A stretch of 64,000 nt of DNA from positions 806,001 through 870,000 of the forward strand of contig NZ_JAGQAZ010000001.1 in NCBI RefSeq assembly GCF_024345375.1, written 5' to 3'. This DNA is from Cyanobium sp. WAJ14-Wanaka (GTDB taxonomy: Bacteria; Cyanobacteriota; Cyanobacteriia; PCC-6307; Cyanobiaceae). A model generated the notes under the pieces. That model saw only the letters and a list, made by a program, of their open reading frames with translations, had not been told where the DNA came from and made no database searches. How positions within the stretch are numbered: position 1 is the first letter of the stretch; each line of letters starts with the position of its first letter. Below are positions 16,355-24,301 of this stretch, one piece after another. The translations under genes and the position numbers were made by a program.

Positions 16355-16902
16355 TTTCTTCTTGTTGATAGGTCGCTATTGAATGGGTCAAGGGCAATCA
16401 GCTCTAAGCTGCTCTGCTTTCCCAAATAACTGCTGATGCGTCTATAATCATCATCCTGTGGGTTAATGCGTTGAATATCAATAGATTTCCATTTAGACAA
16501 CGCTTTGACCTTATGGGGTAATCGTTTAGAAAACAGGGTTTCCGTCTCATATTGGCTATTTAGGCTTGCTGGTAGCTTTTCTGTGATTAGATGCGTGTGA
16601 TATTGCCCTGTGCCCTGGTGGCTGGTTTCGTGGAAAAACAGCATCTTTGGGTAAGGGAAGCTACCAGCACCTTTGATGCTCTTATCACGGGATTTAAAGA
16701 TGATGCGCTGTAGTTTCCGCTTGAGGTCAGCAACATCATTTAGCAACTCATCTTCTTTATTGTGGTGGTCTCGGTAGTGAAAGCTAATCAGCCACCAGGG
16801 GTTGATGCTGTGGAGCTGATCGTGAATGAGGCGTTTGATATTGCGTTTCAACCTTTGGGCTTGATGGCGCTCTTGTTGATATTGGCTTTGTATTGAGCTC
16901 AT
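16351..16902 (-). CDS. Putative HUH replication/relaxase-like protein
   Basis: A 183-residue basic protein. It has a helical N-terminus, a central LFFHETSHQGTGQYHTHLIT in which QYHTHLI resembles the His-x-His metal site of rolling-circle Rep and relaxase proteins, and a later YRRISSYLGKQSS segment with a Tyr suitable as nucleophile. This fits a small HUH endonuclease. It overlaps the downstream RHH gene by four bases. The assignment is by motif only; it could also be a mobilisation protein. No close named family is recognised. Confidence 0.45.
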   Translation of the reverse strand: MSSIQSQYQQERHQAQRLKRNIKRLIHDQLHSINPWWLISFHYRDHHNKEDELLNDVADLKRKLQRIIFKSRDKSIKGAGSFPYPKMLFFHETSHQGTGQYHTHLITEKLPASLNSQYETETLFSKRLPHKVKALSKWKSIDIQRINPQDDDYRRISSYLGKQSSLELIALDPFNSDLSTRRK

Positions 16903-17240
16903 TTGTGTTTAGGGGTATCTTTGGTTTCTTTTCACGCAAAAGCACTGGCACACCCTTCGGCATCCAGCACATCTCTTCTGTTGATTTGCTCGCAGCTAAA
17001 GCTTCTCAATCCACTGAGTAAGCACTGCGGGCAGTGATTATTTATGCGACTTATAAGTTTTACAGGGTCTGCCTATGGGGATTTGGTGACGCACCAACAT
17101 CTGCGGGTAAAGACCACAAGAGAGCTGCTTCGCTAAGGCTTGTTTTTATTGCTATTTCTCGTTGCTCGTGCCTATTTAATTGATTGGTGGCGCATGCACT
17201 TTTATAGCTCAGAAATAAGCATCCTTTTTGGGTTTTCGTT
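16903..17240 (-). other. AT-rich intergenic stretch upstream of the Rep-like gene
   Basis: No gene of convincing quality is seen in this 338-base stretch. It contains a 10-base palindrome ACTTATAAGT near 17050 and is clearly richer in A and T than the flanks. Being upstream of a Rep-like operon it could hold an origin or operator, but no iterons were found. Confidence 0.35.
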
Positions 17241-18312
17241 TCAGGCTGTCTGCCAACTCGGCATCGTCAATCTGCCTGTTGGTTTGGCGTAGGTATCCAG
17301 CAGCATCTTGGTGGAATGACCTGCCGCCGCTGCCAAATCAGCGGGTGAGTTTCCCATCGCTAATGCGTGAGACAAGAAGCTATGGCGTTGGGCGTAGAGG
17401 CGGCGGGGCTTCAAGCCACAACGCTGGAGGCTGCGGTGCCACACACGAGCCAGCAGATGGTCGTAGACATTGCCGTGACTGGTGGGGGTGACAAACACCA
17501 ATCCATAGGGGTCATAAAGACCCAACTGCTCCATCTCAGCCCTGTGCTGCTTCAAGGTCTTCAGCACCTGGGGCGTCAAGGGCACCACACGCTCTCTCCC
17601 TGTCTTGGTTGGAGCCCACTCCACCTTGCAGCTTGAATACCCATCACGCCTGAGGCTCTTACAAACCAGCACCTCACCTTCCTCCCACTTCAGGCAATCC
17701 CAGGTCAAACCCCTGATTTCAGCATTCCTTAGCCCAGTGCTGAGCCAGAGCAAAAACAACGGGTAATACCAGCTCTCCTTGCTCTCCAAATCGCTCAGCA
17801 CTGCCTGGATTTCTTCTGCGCTCAGCACATCACTCAACACTGAGCGCCGTTGCCATTTCAGCTGGTGGGAAAACAGGTGGCGGTTGCCTACAGAGCACTG
17901 GCGGTAATGGGTCATCAGCCCAGCAATGGTGCTATCGCCCAATCCCTCTGCCCTCAACCACCCCAGAAATACTTCTGCGTCACTGCCGGTTACGAATGGG
18001 CTTGTCATAGCGCTGTAGCAGCCTGTAGGCGTGGATGGCAGCAGCCTGTCGCTTGCTCTCTGCCCTTACCCTCAACGCCTCCAGTAACCCCACTTCCTTG
18101 CCGTTGATAAGGGGTTGATAAGCCATCAGGCTCCGATCAAATACTCCCTGCTGGTAATCGCTCCATATCTGGGCGGCAATGGCGTGGGCTTTGGCAACTG
18201 CCACTGGGTCACTCCAGCGACCTAAGCGGTTGATAAAGGCATCACGCCCATCAATCCTTACCCGCACCTGGAGGCTGCCATTGTTATTGCGCAAGGAAGG
18301 TGGTTTCAGCAA
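17241..18312 (-). pseudogene. Tyrosine integrase, interrupted by a frameshift
   Basis: Two overlapping minus-strand frames form one integrase. The first (18312 to 17980) holds an arm-type N-terminus (NNNGSLQVRVRIDGRDAFIN) and the start of the core-binding domain, ending RLLQRYDKPIRNRQ. The second (18008 to 17241) continues with DAEVFLGWLRAEGL and the catalytic domain: Arg in TGLRNAEIRGLTW, an RHSF box, AGHSTK and the nucleophile region LDTYAKP. The two overlap at 17980-18008, so a one-base change or sequencing error there would restore about 350 residues. The first box-II His is Tyr (YAQRHSF), seen in other cyanobacterial integrases. It is the likely mobiliser of this element. Confidence 0.75.
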
Positions 18313-18756
18313 GATTATGGGGGTATTGCTGCCACCAGGGCTAAGGCTCCACCACTGATTTATCCAACAGAGCCACTAAAAGTCGTAGCACTTTGTAGCG
18401 GTTGGCGCCCTACTGGAAGGAAATATCAGGTAAATCGGTTGCGGTGGCTTGATTATTGGCTGGCTGCCCTAATGACAATCCTCAAAAATCAAGCCCAGCT
18501 TGAGCTTTTAAATGCCAAGGCTCGCTTCTCGCAGTGGTGTATCCCACTACTGCCAACCTTAAAAACCACCCAAGCTTTCCATTCAGACCTGCGTTGCTGG
18601 GGGAGGCACTTGGAGGCGTAATGGCTATGGGAGTGGCTTTATGAACTCGCAAAGCCTGATGCCTGCCTGCTACCAAAAGGAGAACTGACCCCCGAAAGCC
18701 TTACGCCGCAACGACTCCGCTTCAAAATCAGCTTAATATTGCGATGAGCCTGAGGA
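18313..18756 (+). other. Non-coding stretch with 5' flank of beta-barrel copy 4
   Basis: From 18313 to about 18590 no gene is seen. From 18590 to the start codon the array's 5' repeat appears: CTGCGTTGCTGGGGGAGG, GCACTTGGAGGCGTAATGG, GGAGTGGCTTTATGAACTCG, then the CCTTACGCCGCAACGA and CTTCAAAATCAGCTT blocks. The junction near 18590 is a plausible end of the integrase element, but no direct repeat flanking it was identified. Confidence 0.5.
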
Positions 18757-19758
18757 ATGCTGCGATCTGTTCGTCTGTCGCTTGCAATTACTGGTAGCGC
18801 CGCCCTAGCGCTTGCCTACACGCCTATTGCCATCAGCCCTGTTGCCGCAGAAGAAACTGAACCAGCCAAGGAAACAGGTGTGCTGGATCTCAACCTCAGA
18901 GATGCCGTTAAGCTCAACTACGGCTTTCAAGGGCAATTACAAGGCGCTGGCACTCCAAATGAAGCTGGGCTGGGTGCTTTCATTCCACTCAATGTAGGGA
19001 AAAATAGCGTTGCCTTTGTAGACTTTTTGGTAAATGCCAACTTCAGTGACTACGGCAACTACAGCAGCCTGATTAATACTGAGGTTTCAGGCACCACTTT
19101 ATCAACCTCTACACGCTTGGGCTACCGCTGGCTGAACTCAGATCGCTCCTGGATGTTTGGCGTTAATGCTGGCTACGACAGCCGCCCAGTGGCTGCAGGT
19201 CCTGCAGATACTGGTGTAAGTGTTAGCAACTCTCAAACAGTCTTCTTTCAGCAAGTTGCAGCAGGCTTAGAAGCTGTTAGCAATAGCTGGAACTTCAATG
19301 CCTATGCCCTTGTTCCAATCGGCACCACAAATGCCAAGCTCAATAGCGTTTATCAAGGCGGCGCACTAGATACCTATGGTTTAGATGTTGGCTACAGCAT
19401 CACCCCTGATTTTCGTGCCTCTATTGGTTACTACTATCAAAATGGTGACCTCAATACCGCCGATGGCTCTGGTGTCTTAGGCAGGCTTGCCTACAACATC
19501 ACCAATGGGCTTACTCTTGGCGTCAATCTTTCCTATGATGATGCCTTTGATACCCGTGTTTCAGGAGACTTAAAATATCGCTTTGGCAGCAATGGCTATG
19601 GCGCACCAAGTAGCAAAAAACAATGGAAAACACCTGTTATTCAAGCCTTAACTGAGACTGTTAAACATAGGGATGTCAGGGTGCACGATAAATCCACACG
19701 ATGCTCCACGAACGTATCGGGTTCCTACGGTTGCCATCCAACCCTCCCCGCAAAGTGA
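18757..19758 (+). CDS. Inverse-autotransporter-type beta-barrel protein, copy 4
   Basis: 333 residues from ATG 18757. Signal peptide (MLRSVRLSLAITGSAALALA), barrel and linker match the other copies; distinguishing changes include AISPVAAEE and GYDSRPVAAGPAD. After RDVRVHD the tail is KSTRCSTNVSGSYGCHPTLP plus two residues, containing two Cys. Downstream it shares the AACTGAAAGCGTAA junction with copy 2 rather than the junction of copies 1 and 3. The long intermediate part of the 3' repeat is missing here, and the Y1 tail remnant follows only 25 bases after the terminator. Confidence 0.75.
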   Translation: MLRSVRLSLAITGSAALALAYTPIAISPVAAEETEPAKETGVLDLNLRDAVKLNYGFQGQLQGAGTPNEAGLGAFIPLNVGKNSVAFVDFLVNANFSDYGNYSSLINTEVSGTTLSTSTRLGYRWLNSDRSWMFGVNAGYDSRPVAAGPADTGVSVSNSQTVFFQQVAAGLEAVSNSWNFNAYALVPIGTTNAKLNSVYQGGALDTYGLDVGYSITPDFRASIGYYYQNGDLNTADGSGVLGRLAYNITNGLTLGVNLSYDDAFDTRVSGDLKYRFGSNGYGAPSSKKQWKTPVIQALTETVKHRDVRVHDKSTRCSTNVSGSYGCHPTLPAK

Positions 19759-19779
19759 CTGCCTGCCACCAACACCCTC
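19690..19779 (+). repeat. Copy-specific 3' cassette of barrel copy 4
   Basis: About 90 bases between the conserved GTGCACGAT and the conserved AACTGAAAGCGTAA shared with copy 2. Apart from a short AAA-CCACA similarity at its left edge, it is unrelated to the 54-base equivalent of copy 2 (12318-12371). Confidence 0.65.
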
Positions 19780-19798
19780 AACTGAAAGCGTAACCCCA

Positions 19799-19828
19799 CA
19801 AGCCCCTACCACCACAGGGGCTTTTTAT
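19799..19828 (+). terminator. Terminator of beta-barrel copy 4
   Basis: AAGCCCCT pairs with AGGGGCTT and is followed by TTTATTT, as after the other copies. Confidence 0.75.
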
Positions 19829-19850
19829 TTCTTTAATCACTCACATATCT

Positions 19851-19905
19851 CCACATACTTAGCTCTCTATTGCCATTACGAATGCCATTGGCTCTTCTAG
19901 GCCTT
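19851..19905 (-). pseudogene. Second remnant of Y1 transposase C-terminus
   Basis: On the minus strand the codons read RRANGIRNGNRELSMW, an obvious diverged version of the last residues of the Y1 transposase (RANGIRDGDSERSIW). The frame does not continue upstream. Confidence 0.6.
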
Positions 19906-19925
19906 GCGGCTCTATTATTTGTTCC

Positions 19926-20213
19926 ATGACCTTCTCCAACACAGATCGCTTCAAGCGACACCCCCAGGCAGTTTGCAGCGAACTTGACGGTGAAATTGCC
20001 CTGTTTCAAAGCAACACCTCCGAATATCTTGTGCTAAATGAATCTGGCACTGCAATCTGGAATAGCCTTGGCAATGCTCCAACGATTAACCAAATCTGCG
20101 AGGAACTAGCAAAAGAATATGAAATCGATCGACCATCCTGCATCAAAGACGTAACGGCCTGGCTAGAAGAAGCCCTACGCAAAAAGGTTGTCAGCCAGAT
20201 CAAAAGCGATTAG
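19926..20213 (+). CDS. PqqD-like peptide-binding protein
   Basis: A 95-residue PqqD/RRE-type protein. The winged-helix pattern is clear: RFKRHPQAVCSELDGEIALF, then YLVLNESGTAIWNSLG and INQICEELAKEYEI. In RiPP pathways such domains bind the leader peptide of a precursor and deliver it to the modifying enzyme. It converges on the GNAT-like gene one base apart, and lies just after the beta-barrel array. No precursor peptide or radical SAM partner was found nearby, so the substrate is unknown. Confidence 0.8.
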   Translation: MTFSNTDRFKRHPQAVCSELDGEIALFQSNTSEYLVLNESGTAIWNSLGNAPTINQICEELAKEYEIDRPSCIKDVTAWLEEALRKKVVSQIKSD

Positions 20214-20214
20214 C

Positions 20215-20757
20215 TCAAAAAACAAACAGTGTTTCAAGTTTTCGGATCCAAACCTCACTCCCAAATTGATTAGAGCCCAAAATCCGAAAGCCATGGCGGG
20301 CAAAATAACGCCGCATAGATGCAGACTGCAGCCCTACATTTATATTTTCAGACAAAAGGTATCTTGCTCGATGGTCCCGCAATTCAAGGGCGTTATCAAA
20401 GCCGGCTAGGAAAGCTAGATACAGCTGATTGGCAAGCCGAGCATTCCTTTCCCTGGGCAATATATACATTCGCTGAAAATATGCATGCGTGCCTAGATCA
20501 AGGCCAGCATTAAGCTCTCTCAAGGCCAAAAAGACAATTCCAATAATTTCGCCGCCCTGATCACGGGCAATTGCCGCAGGCTGCCGTTTCATCAAACCTT
20601 TTGGTTCCAGCAAACGATTTTGGGCTAGCCCAGATCGAAAGCCTTGCAACTCGGCCTGAAAAGCCGTTTGATTGAGGGCCCAAAACGAGCGCAATTCAGA
20701 TCGCAAACCATCATTAAGGTTGCCAAATATAAATTCAATCGAGAAACTAGAGGCCAT
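20215..20757 (-). CDS. GNAT-like acyltransferase (tentative)
   Basis: About 180 residues from the ATG at 20757 (a further ATG at 20775 is possible). A central AAIARDQGGEIIGIVFLALREL segment and the later FQRMYILPRERNARLANQLY and MRRYFARHGFRILG stretches fit the strand and acyl-CoA-binding loop layout of GNAT acetyltransferases, though the usual Q/RxxGxG/A loop is not canonical (RERNARLAN). The start overlaps the end of the sulfotransferase gene, so it belongs to the same operon. Substrate not predictable. Confidence 0.45.
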   Translation of the reverse strand: MASSFSIEFIFGNLNDGLRSELRSFWALNQTAFQAELQGFRSGLAQNRLLEPKGLMKRQPAAIARDQGGEIIGIVFLALRELNAGLDLGTHAYFQRMYILPRERNARLANQLYLAFLAGFDNALELRDHRARYLLSENINVGLQSASMRRYFARHGFRILGSNQFGSEVWIRKLETLFVF

Positions 20758-21634
20758 CTGCTTCTCCATAATCAAAGCGCTGCATCACTTCCCTGAGCTC
20801 AGAATTCAGCAAGCTGCGCTGGGCAATACTCAACAACTCAGCCCCCTCACCGGTTCGGCCAGAGCGAAAAAATCGCTTACAACCCTTTGGCTTCTCCATA
20901 AATCCACCAAGTTGTTCCTCCAACTTCTGCAGACGATCTATGGAAGTGTTGGCCAGAGCCTGATTTACTAAATTTTGATCTGCAGGCAACTGCAAAAACT
21001 GTGCTAATCCTTCAAAGCTTGCTGGTCCATTGGCGAGCATATCTTCATAGCGGAGAACTAGCACTGGTAATTGTTGCTGATCAGCCCAGGAAAGCACATG
21101 ATTATCCCAGCGGCCCATATGCTGACGCACCTGATTGCCACCGATTCGATCAGATGGAACAAGTGCTGCAGATGGGTCCAACAGAAAAGAAACGCAGCGC
21201 TCCAATGGCCAAGAAAAGAAATGACTCAGTGATACAGCCACATCCTCTGGATGACGCATGATATACACAACACCCCTGCAACCTTGGGTGCTAACTACAG
21301 GTCGCCCACGCGAATCTGGAGATTTAAAGGCGTCATGAACCTTGTGAAACCGCTCGCCCTCTGCAAATAACCAGGAACTGGCACCAGCTTGGCCACGCAC
21401 GGCATCCAGTTCGGCAAAACTCAGATCACAGCTATTAATACCCAACTGATCATCAAGCCACAGGCGGGACGATGCTATGGCTCCTGTTTCAATATCTTTA
21501 TTGAGATCAAGCTCGGCGGGGGCCACTTCCCCTGCAAGCCGCAACAGTTCAGTAATAAAAACCCTGCACCAGGTATTGCCTGATTTGGGATAGGACGCAA
21601 GATACCAATAGCCCTGATCCTGCTCAGCCATCAT
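20747..21634 (-). CDS. PAPS-dependent sulfotransferase
   Basis: A 295-residue cytoplasmic sulfotransferase. The 5'-phosphosulfate loop YPKSGNTW is at residues 15-22, the VVYIMRHPEDVAVS region supplies the 3'-phosphate contacts, and a C-terminal FRSGRTGEG loop completes the PAPS site. The family is the sulfotransferase-1 type that sulfates hydroxyl or amine groups of small molecules, peptides or glycans. It overlaps the HPr-kinase-like gene by 11 bases upstream and the GNAT-like gene downstream, making a three-gene operon. Confidence 0.88.
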   Translation of the reverse strand: MMAEQDQGYWYLASYPKSGNTWCRVFITELLRLAGEVAPAELDLNKDIETGAIASSRLWLDDQLGINSCDLSFAELDAVRGQAGASSWLFAEGERFHKVHDAFKSPDSRGRPVVSTQGCRGVVYIMRHPEDVAVSLSHFFSWPLERCVSFLLDPSAALVPSDRIGGNQVRQHMGRWDNHVLSWADQQQLPVLVLRYEDMLANGPASFEGLAQFLQLPADQNLVNQALANTSIDRLQKLEEQLGGFMEKPKGCKRFFRSGRTGEGAELLSIAQRSLLNSELREVMQRFDYGEADGL

Positions 21635-22595
21635 TCGCCTCCATTAAAGAAGCAGGATCAAGTAGATCTGCAGCAGTAACAGCAGCGGCCATCGCCTTGA
21701 TTCCATCGGCAACCCGCAAACGATGCACAGGTACCGTTCGAGCCAACTGCGCCGCCTGCAAAAACAATTCCTGCTCCATGCCCATACCACGAACCATCCT
21801 GGCGTGAAACATCTGATTACGTAGCGCCAGCAACGCACCCTGTTGAGAAAATGATTTGGAAGCAGTTAGGGCTGGATTAGGAGTCTCCTCCCTTTCCCTT
21901 GCCAGCTGATAGATACAGCGCAGCGTCACCGGCTTTTGTGCGCAGACCACTCCCTGGGGTAACTCCCGGGGCAGGAGTGCATAGCGCTTGAGACCACGGC
22001 GCACCGCCGGCAGCTCCTGCCAATCGATGCCCAGGGCCACGGCTGCATCGTGCCAAAGCTTGATTTGTTGCATGCCAGGCCAAATCTGACCCAGGCGATC
22101 CACCACCACCAGCTCACTACTCAGCAACTGCCAGCCCTGTTGCAATAAACACCAGGCCAATGTGGATTTACCCGCCGCTGGGCGTCCTAAAAGCAACACT
22201 GCCTGGCCGTCGCGCTGCAGAGCGGTGCCATGCAGAGCCAGGCGGCCGCGCTGAATCGCCACGGCTCCCAAACCACTGGTTACAAGGAATGTGCGCAGGT
22301 CGCGATCGCTGACGCTGTCGTCCCAGCGAGCCCACTCCACCCCCGTACCCGCCAGCGCCCGAAACCAACCAATTCCCTCAAGCTCAAGGCGCCACTCAGC
22401 TGGCCCAAGCTGCAAAGCTGGAGTGCTATGGGAACTCACCTCCATCCCCGGCCATCGCTTTGGATCAGAAGCTCCTATCGACACCAGCTCCTGATCGGAA
22501 GCCTGCTCAACCTCACGCAACTCCGGCAAAACCAAATCACTGCTCAACAGCAGGCCATGGGCGCTGAAGTACGGCAAACAGAGCTCCCTACCCAT
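21624..22595 (-). CDS. HPr-kinase-like protein
   Basis: A protein of about 323 residues; I take the ATG at 22595 because GGGAG lies five bases upstream, though ATGs at 22607 and 22703 are in frame. The C-terminal domain is HPr-kinase-like: LALHGTALQRDGQAVLLLGR leads into a P-loop RPAAGKST, followed by LLSSELVVVD, which resembles the acidic metal-binding strand. The N-terminus (LPYFSAHGLLLSSDL) is of the type found in HprK-like proteins linked to PqqD and sulfotransferase genes. Such kinases are known to phosphorylate peptides in some lasso-peptide clusters. No HPr or PTS gene is nearby. Confidence 0.75.
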   Translation of the reverse strand: MGRELCLPYFSAHGLLLSSDLVLPELREVEQASDQELVSIGASDPKRWPGMEVSSHSTPALQLGPAEWRLELEGIGWFRALAGTGVEWARWDDSVSDRDLRTFLVTSGLGAVAIQRGRLALHGTALQRDGQAVLLLGRPAAGKSTLAWCLLQQGWQLLSSELVVVDRLGQIWPGMQQIKLWHDAAVALGIDWQELPAVRRGLKRYALLPRELPQGVVCAQKPVTLRCIYQLAREREETPNPALTASKSFSQQGALLALRNQMFHARMVRGMGMEQELFLQAAQLARTVPVHRLRVADGIKAMAAAVTAADLLDPASLMEANDG

Positions 22596-22768
22596 TGGCA
22601 CTCCCATCCTCTTGCAGGGAAGGGGAGCTTGTTTGTTATGGGTAGCAAGGCGTGGATTGACGTGGGCCCCAAAAACTGAACCAGTTCCTAGGTCAGCATC
22701 CAAATAACTGGCACCGGTCGCGCAATCATTGTTCAGCTCTGCAATCCTGGAGCAAACCTTCTCCTGCC

Positions 22769-23566
22769 TTGACGAACTGGATCCTGCTGCTGGTTGCCGG
22801 TGTGCTGTGCGGCTTCCTCAATGCGGTCGCCTCCAGCGGGGCAGCCATCACCCTGCCATTGCTATTGGCCCTGGGGCTGCCGCCGGCGGTGGCAAATGGC
22901 ACCAACCGACTGCCGGTGCTCGTGGGCTTTGGATCTGCAATCTGGCGTTTTCACAAAAGCAAGGCGATTCCCTGGCGGCTATGCATGCGGCTGTTGCCGT
23001 GCTTTGCGCTAAGTGCGCTGGTAGGGGCCAGGCTGGCCACGATCCTGCCGATGGGCGAAATCAGGGTGCTGGTGCACGTCGCCATCGCCCTGGCACTGGT
23101 GCTATTGCTGCTTAGGCCCCATAGCTGGATGCGGGATGGGGATCCCGGCAACACCAGCAAAAACCCAAGCCCTTGGCTTCTGTTGCTGTCTGCCGGGGTG
23201 GGCCTTTGGACCGGCCTGATCGTGCTCGATGCGGCGACCTATCTATTGATGAGCCTTGTGCTGGTGGGAGGCCTGACCCTGAAGCAGGCCAACCCTGTCA
23301 AAGCGGTGCTGATCTTTGCCGCCACTGTGGTTTCGTTGGCAGTGTTCATCAGCAGCGGCGCGGTGAACTGGGCGGCAGGGCTGCCACTGATGGTTGGCAG
23401 TTCACTGGGAGGGTGGCTTGGCGCCTCCCTGGCCCTGAGCGCCAATGCCCGGGTGTGGATCTACCGGCTATTGCTTGGCACCCTGGTGCTGGAGCTCGTC
23501 GCCATGCTGTTGGGATGGCCGCCTGCGGCCATGCGCATGCCGATGCCGATGGCAAGCATCAGTTGA
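22769..23566 (+). CDS. TauE/SafE-family sulfite/anion exporter
   Basis: A 265-residue protein with about eight membrane segments and the internal duplication of the TauE/SafE family. Typical stretches are GVLCGFLNAVASSGAAITLPLLLA at the N-terminus and TGLIVLDAATYLLM with GGLTLKQANPVKA in the second half. It probably exports sulfite or a small organic anion. The start is a TTG at 22769. It is divergent from the kinase/sulfotransferase operon, so a link to sulfur metabolism is possible but not shown. Confidence 0.8.
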   Translation: MTNWILLLVAGVLCGFLNAVASSGAAITLPLLLALGLPPAVANGTNRLPVLVGFGSAIWRFHKSKAIPWRLCMRLLPCFALSALVGARLATILPMGEIRVLVHVAIALALVLLLLRPHSWMRDGDPGNTSKNPSPWLLLLSAGVGLWTGLIVLDAATYLLMSLVLVGGLTLKQANPVKAVLIFAATVVSLAVFISSGAVNWAAGLPLMVGSSLGGWLGASLALSANARVWIYRLLLGTLVLELVAMLLGWPPAAMRMPMPMASIS

Positions 23567-23617
23567 CTAGTTCGGCTCCATCTTTGCTGGCAGTTACAGC
23601 ACCGGGGAGGGGGTAGA

Positions 23618-24301
23618 TCAGGTCGCCAGCCAGGTCGCCAGGGGCATGGCCAGCAGGGCTACCGCCAGGGCGGCCAGGGCCATCGCAACGGTGGCAGTAG
23701 CACCCGTAAGGTCGCCTTCTCGGAATGCAGCAGCAACTCCTTGGCCGCTGGAAATTGTGCCCAAGGCCATCCCACGGCCGAGGGGGTTGGTTACGCCTAG
23801 GCGTGTCAGTAGGGCGGGGCCAATGATCGTTCCCGTCAGGGCTGAGGCCACCACCATGCCAGCCACTATTGGAGCATCGGCGCCGACCCGACTGGCCAGG
23901 GCAATGCCGATCGGGGCAGTGGCAGTTTTTAGAACCAGCGCTCCCTGGAGAGCCATATCCAGGCCCAACAGACGGGAGAGCACCAAGGCCGTGACCATCG
24001 CCACTGCAGTACCACCCCCAACTGCGGCCAAAACGCGGGGGCCATGGTCGATCAGCACCTGGCGATGGCAATACAAGGGCACAGCCAAGGAAACAATGGC
24101 CGGCCCCAGCCACCAGGTAATGGCATCGCTAGCACCTCGGTAGCCAGCCAGGCCGCCGCCGGTGAGGGTGATCGCCCCCATCACCAGCAGGGTGCTCAAC
24201 AGCACCGGAACCGTGAAGGGAAATGGAAAGCGACGGTTGATTAGGCGGCTGATGGCATAGGCAGCCACCGTGATTGCCATATCTAAAAGGGTGACTGTCA
24301 T
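23618..24301 (-). CDS. lrgB: LrgB-family membrane protein
   Basis: A 227-residue protein from the ATG at 24301 with about seven membrane segments and the LrgB/CidB signature LKTATAPIGIALASRVGADAP and LGTISSGQGVAAAFREGD. A longer reading frame exists upstream but runs through lrgA, and this ATG overlaps the lrgA stop (ATGA). LrgA/LrgB pairs control murein hydrolase activity in Gram-positives and move glycolate in chloroplasts (PLGG1). A glycolate/glycerate role would fit a photorespiring cyanobacterium, but is inferred. Confidence 0.8.
   Translation of the reverse strand: MTVTLLDMAITVAAYAISRLINRRFPFPFTVPVLLSTLLVMGAITLTGGGLAGYRGASDAITWWLGPAIVSLAVPLYCHRQVLIDHGPRVLAAVGGGTAVAMVTALVLSRLLGLDMALQGALVLKTATAPIGIALASRVGADAPIVAGMVVASALTGTIIGPALLTRLGVTNPLGRGMALGTISSGQGVAAAFREGDLTGATATVAMALAALAVALLAMPLATWLAT

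Noticed and set aside
23646-24143. Long plus-strand frame opposite lrgB
   Set aside because: It is a mirror of the membrane-protein codons; composition is Arg/Ala/Pro biased and LrgB on the minus strand is clear.
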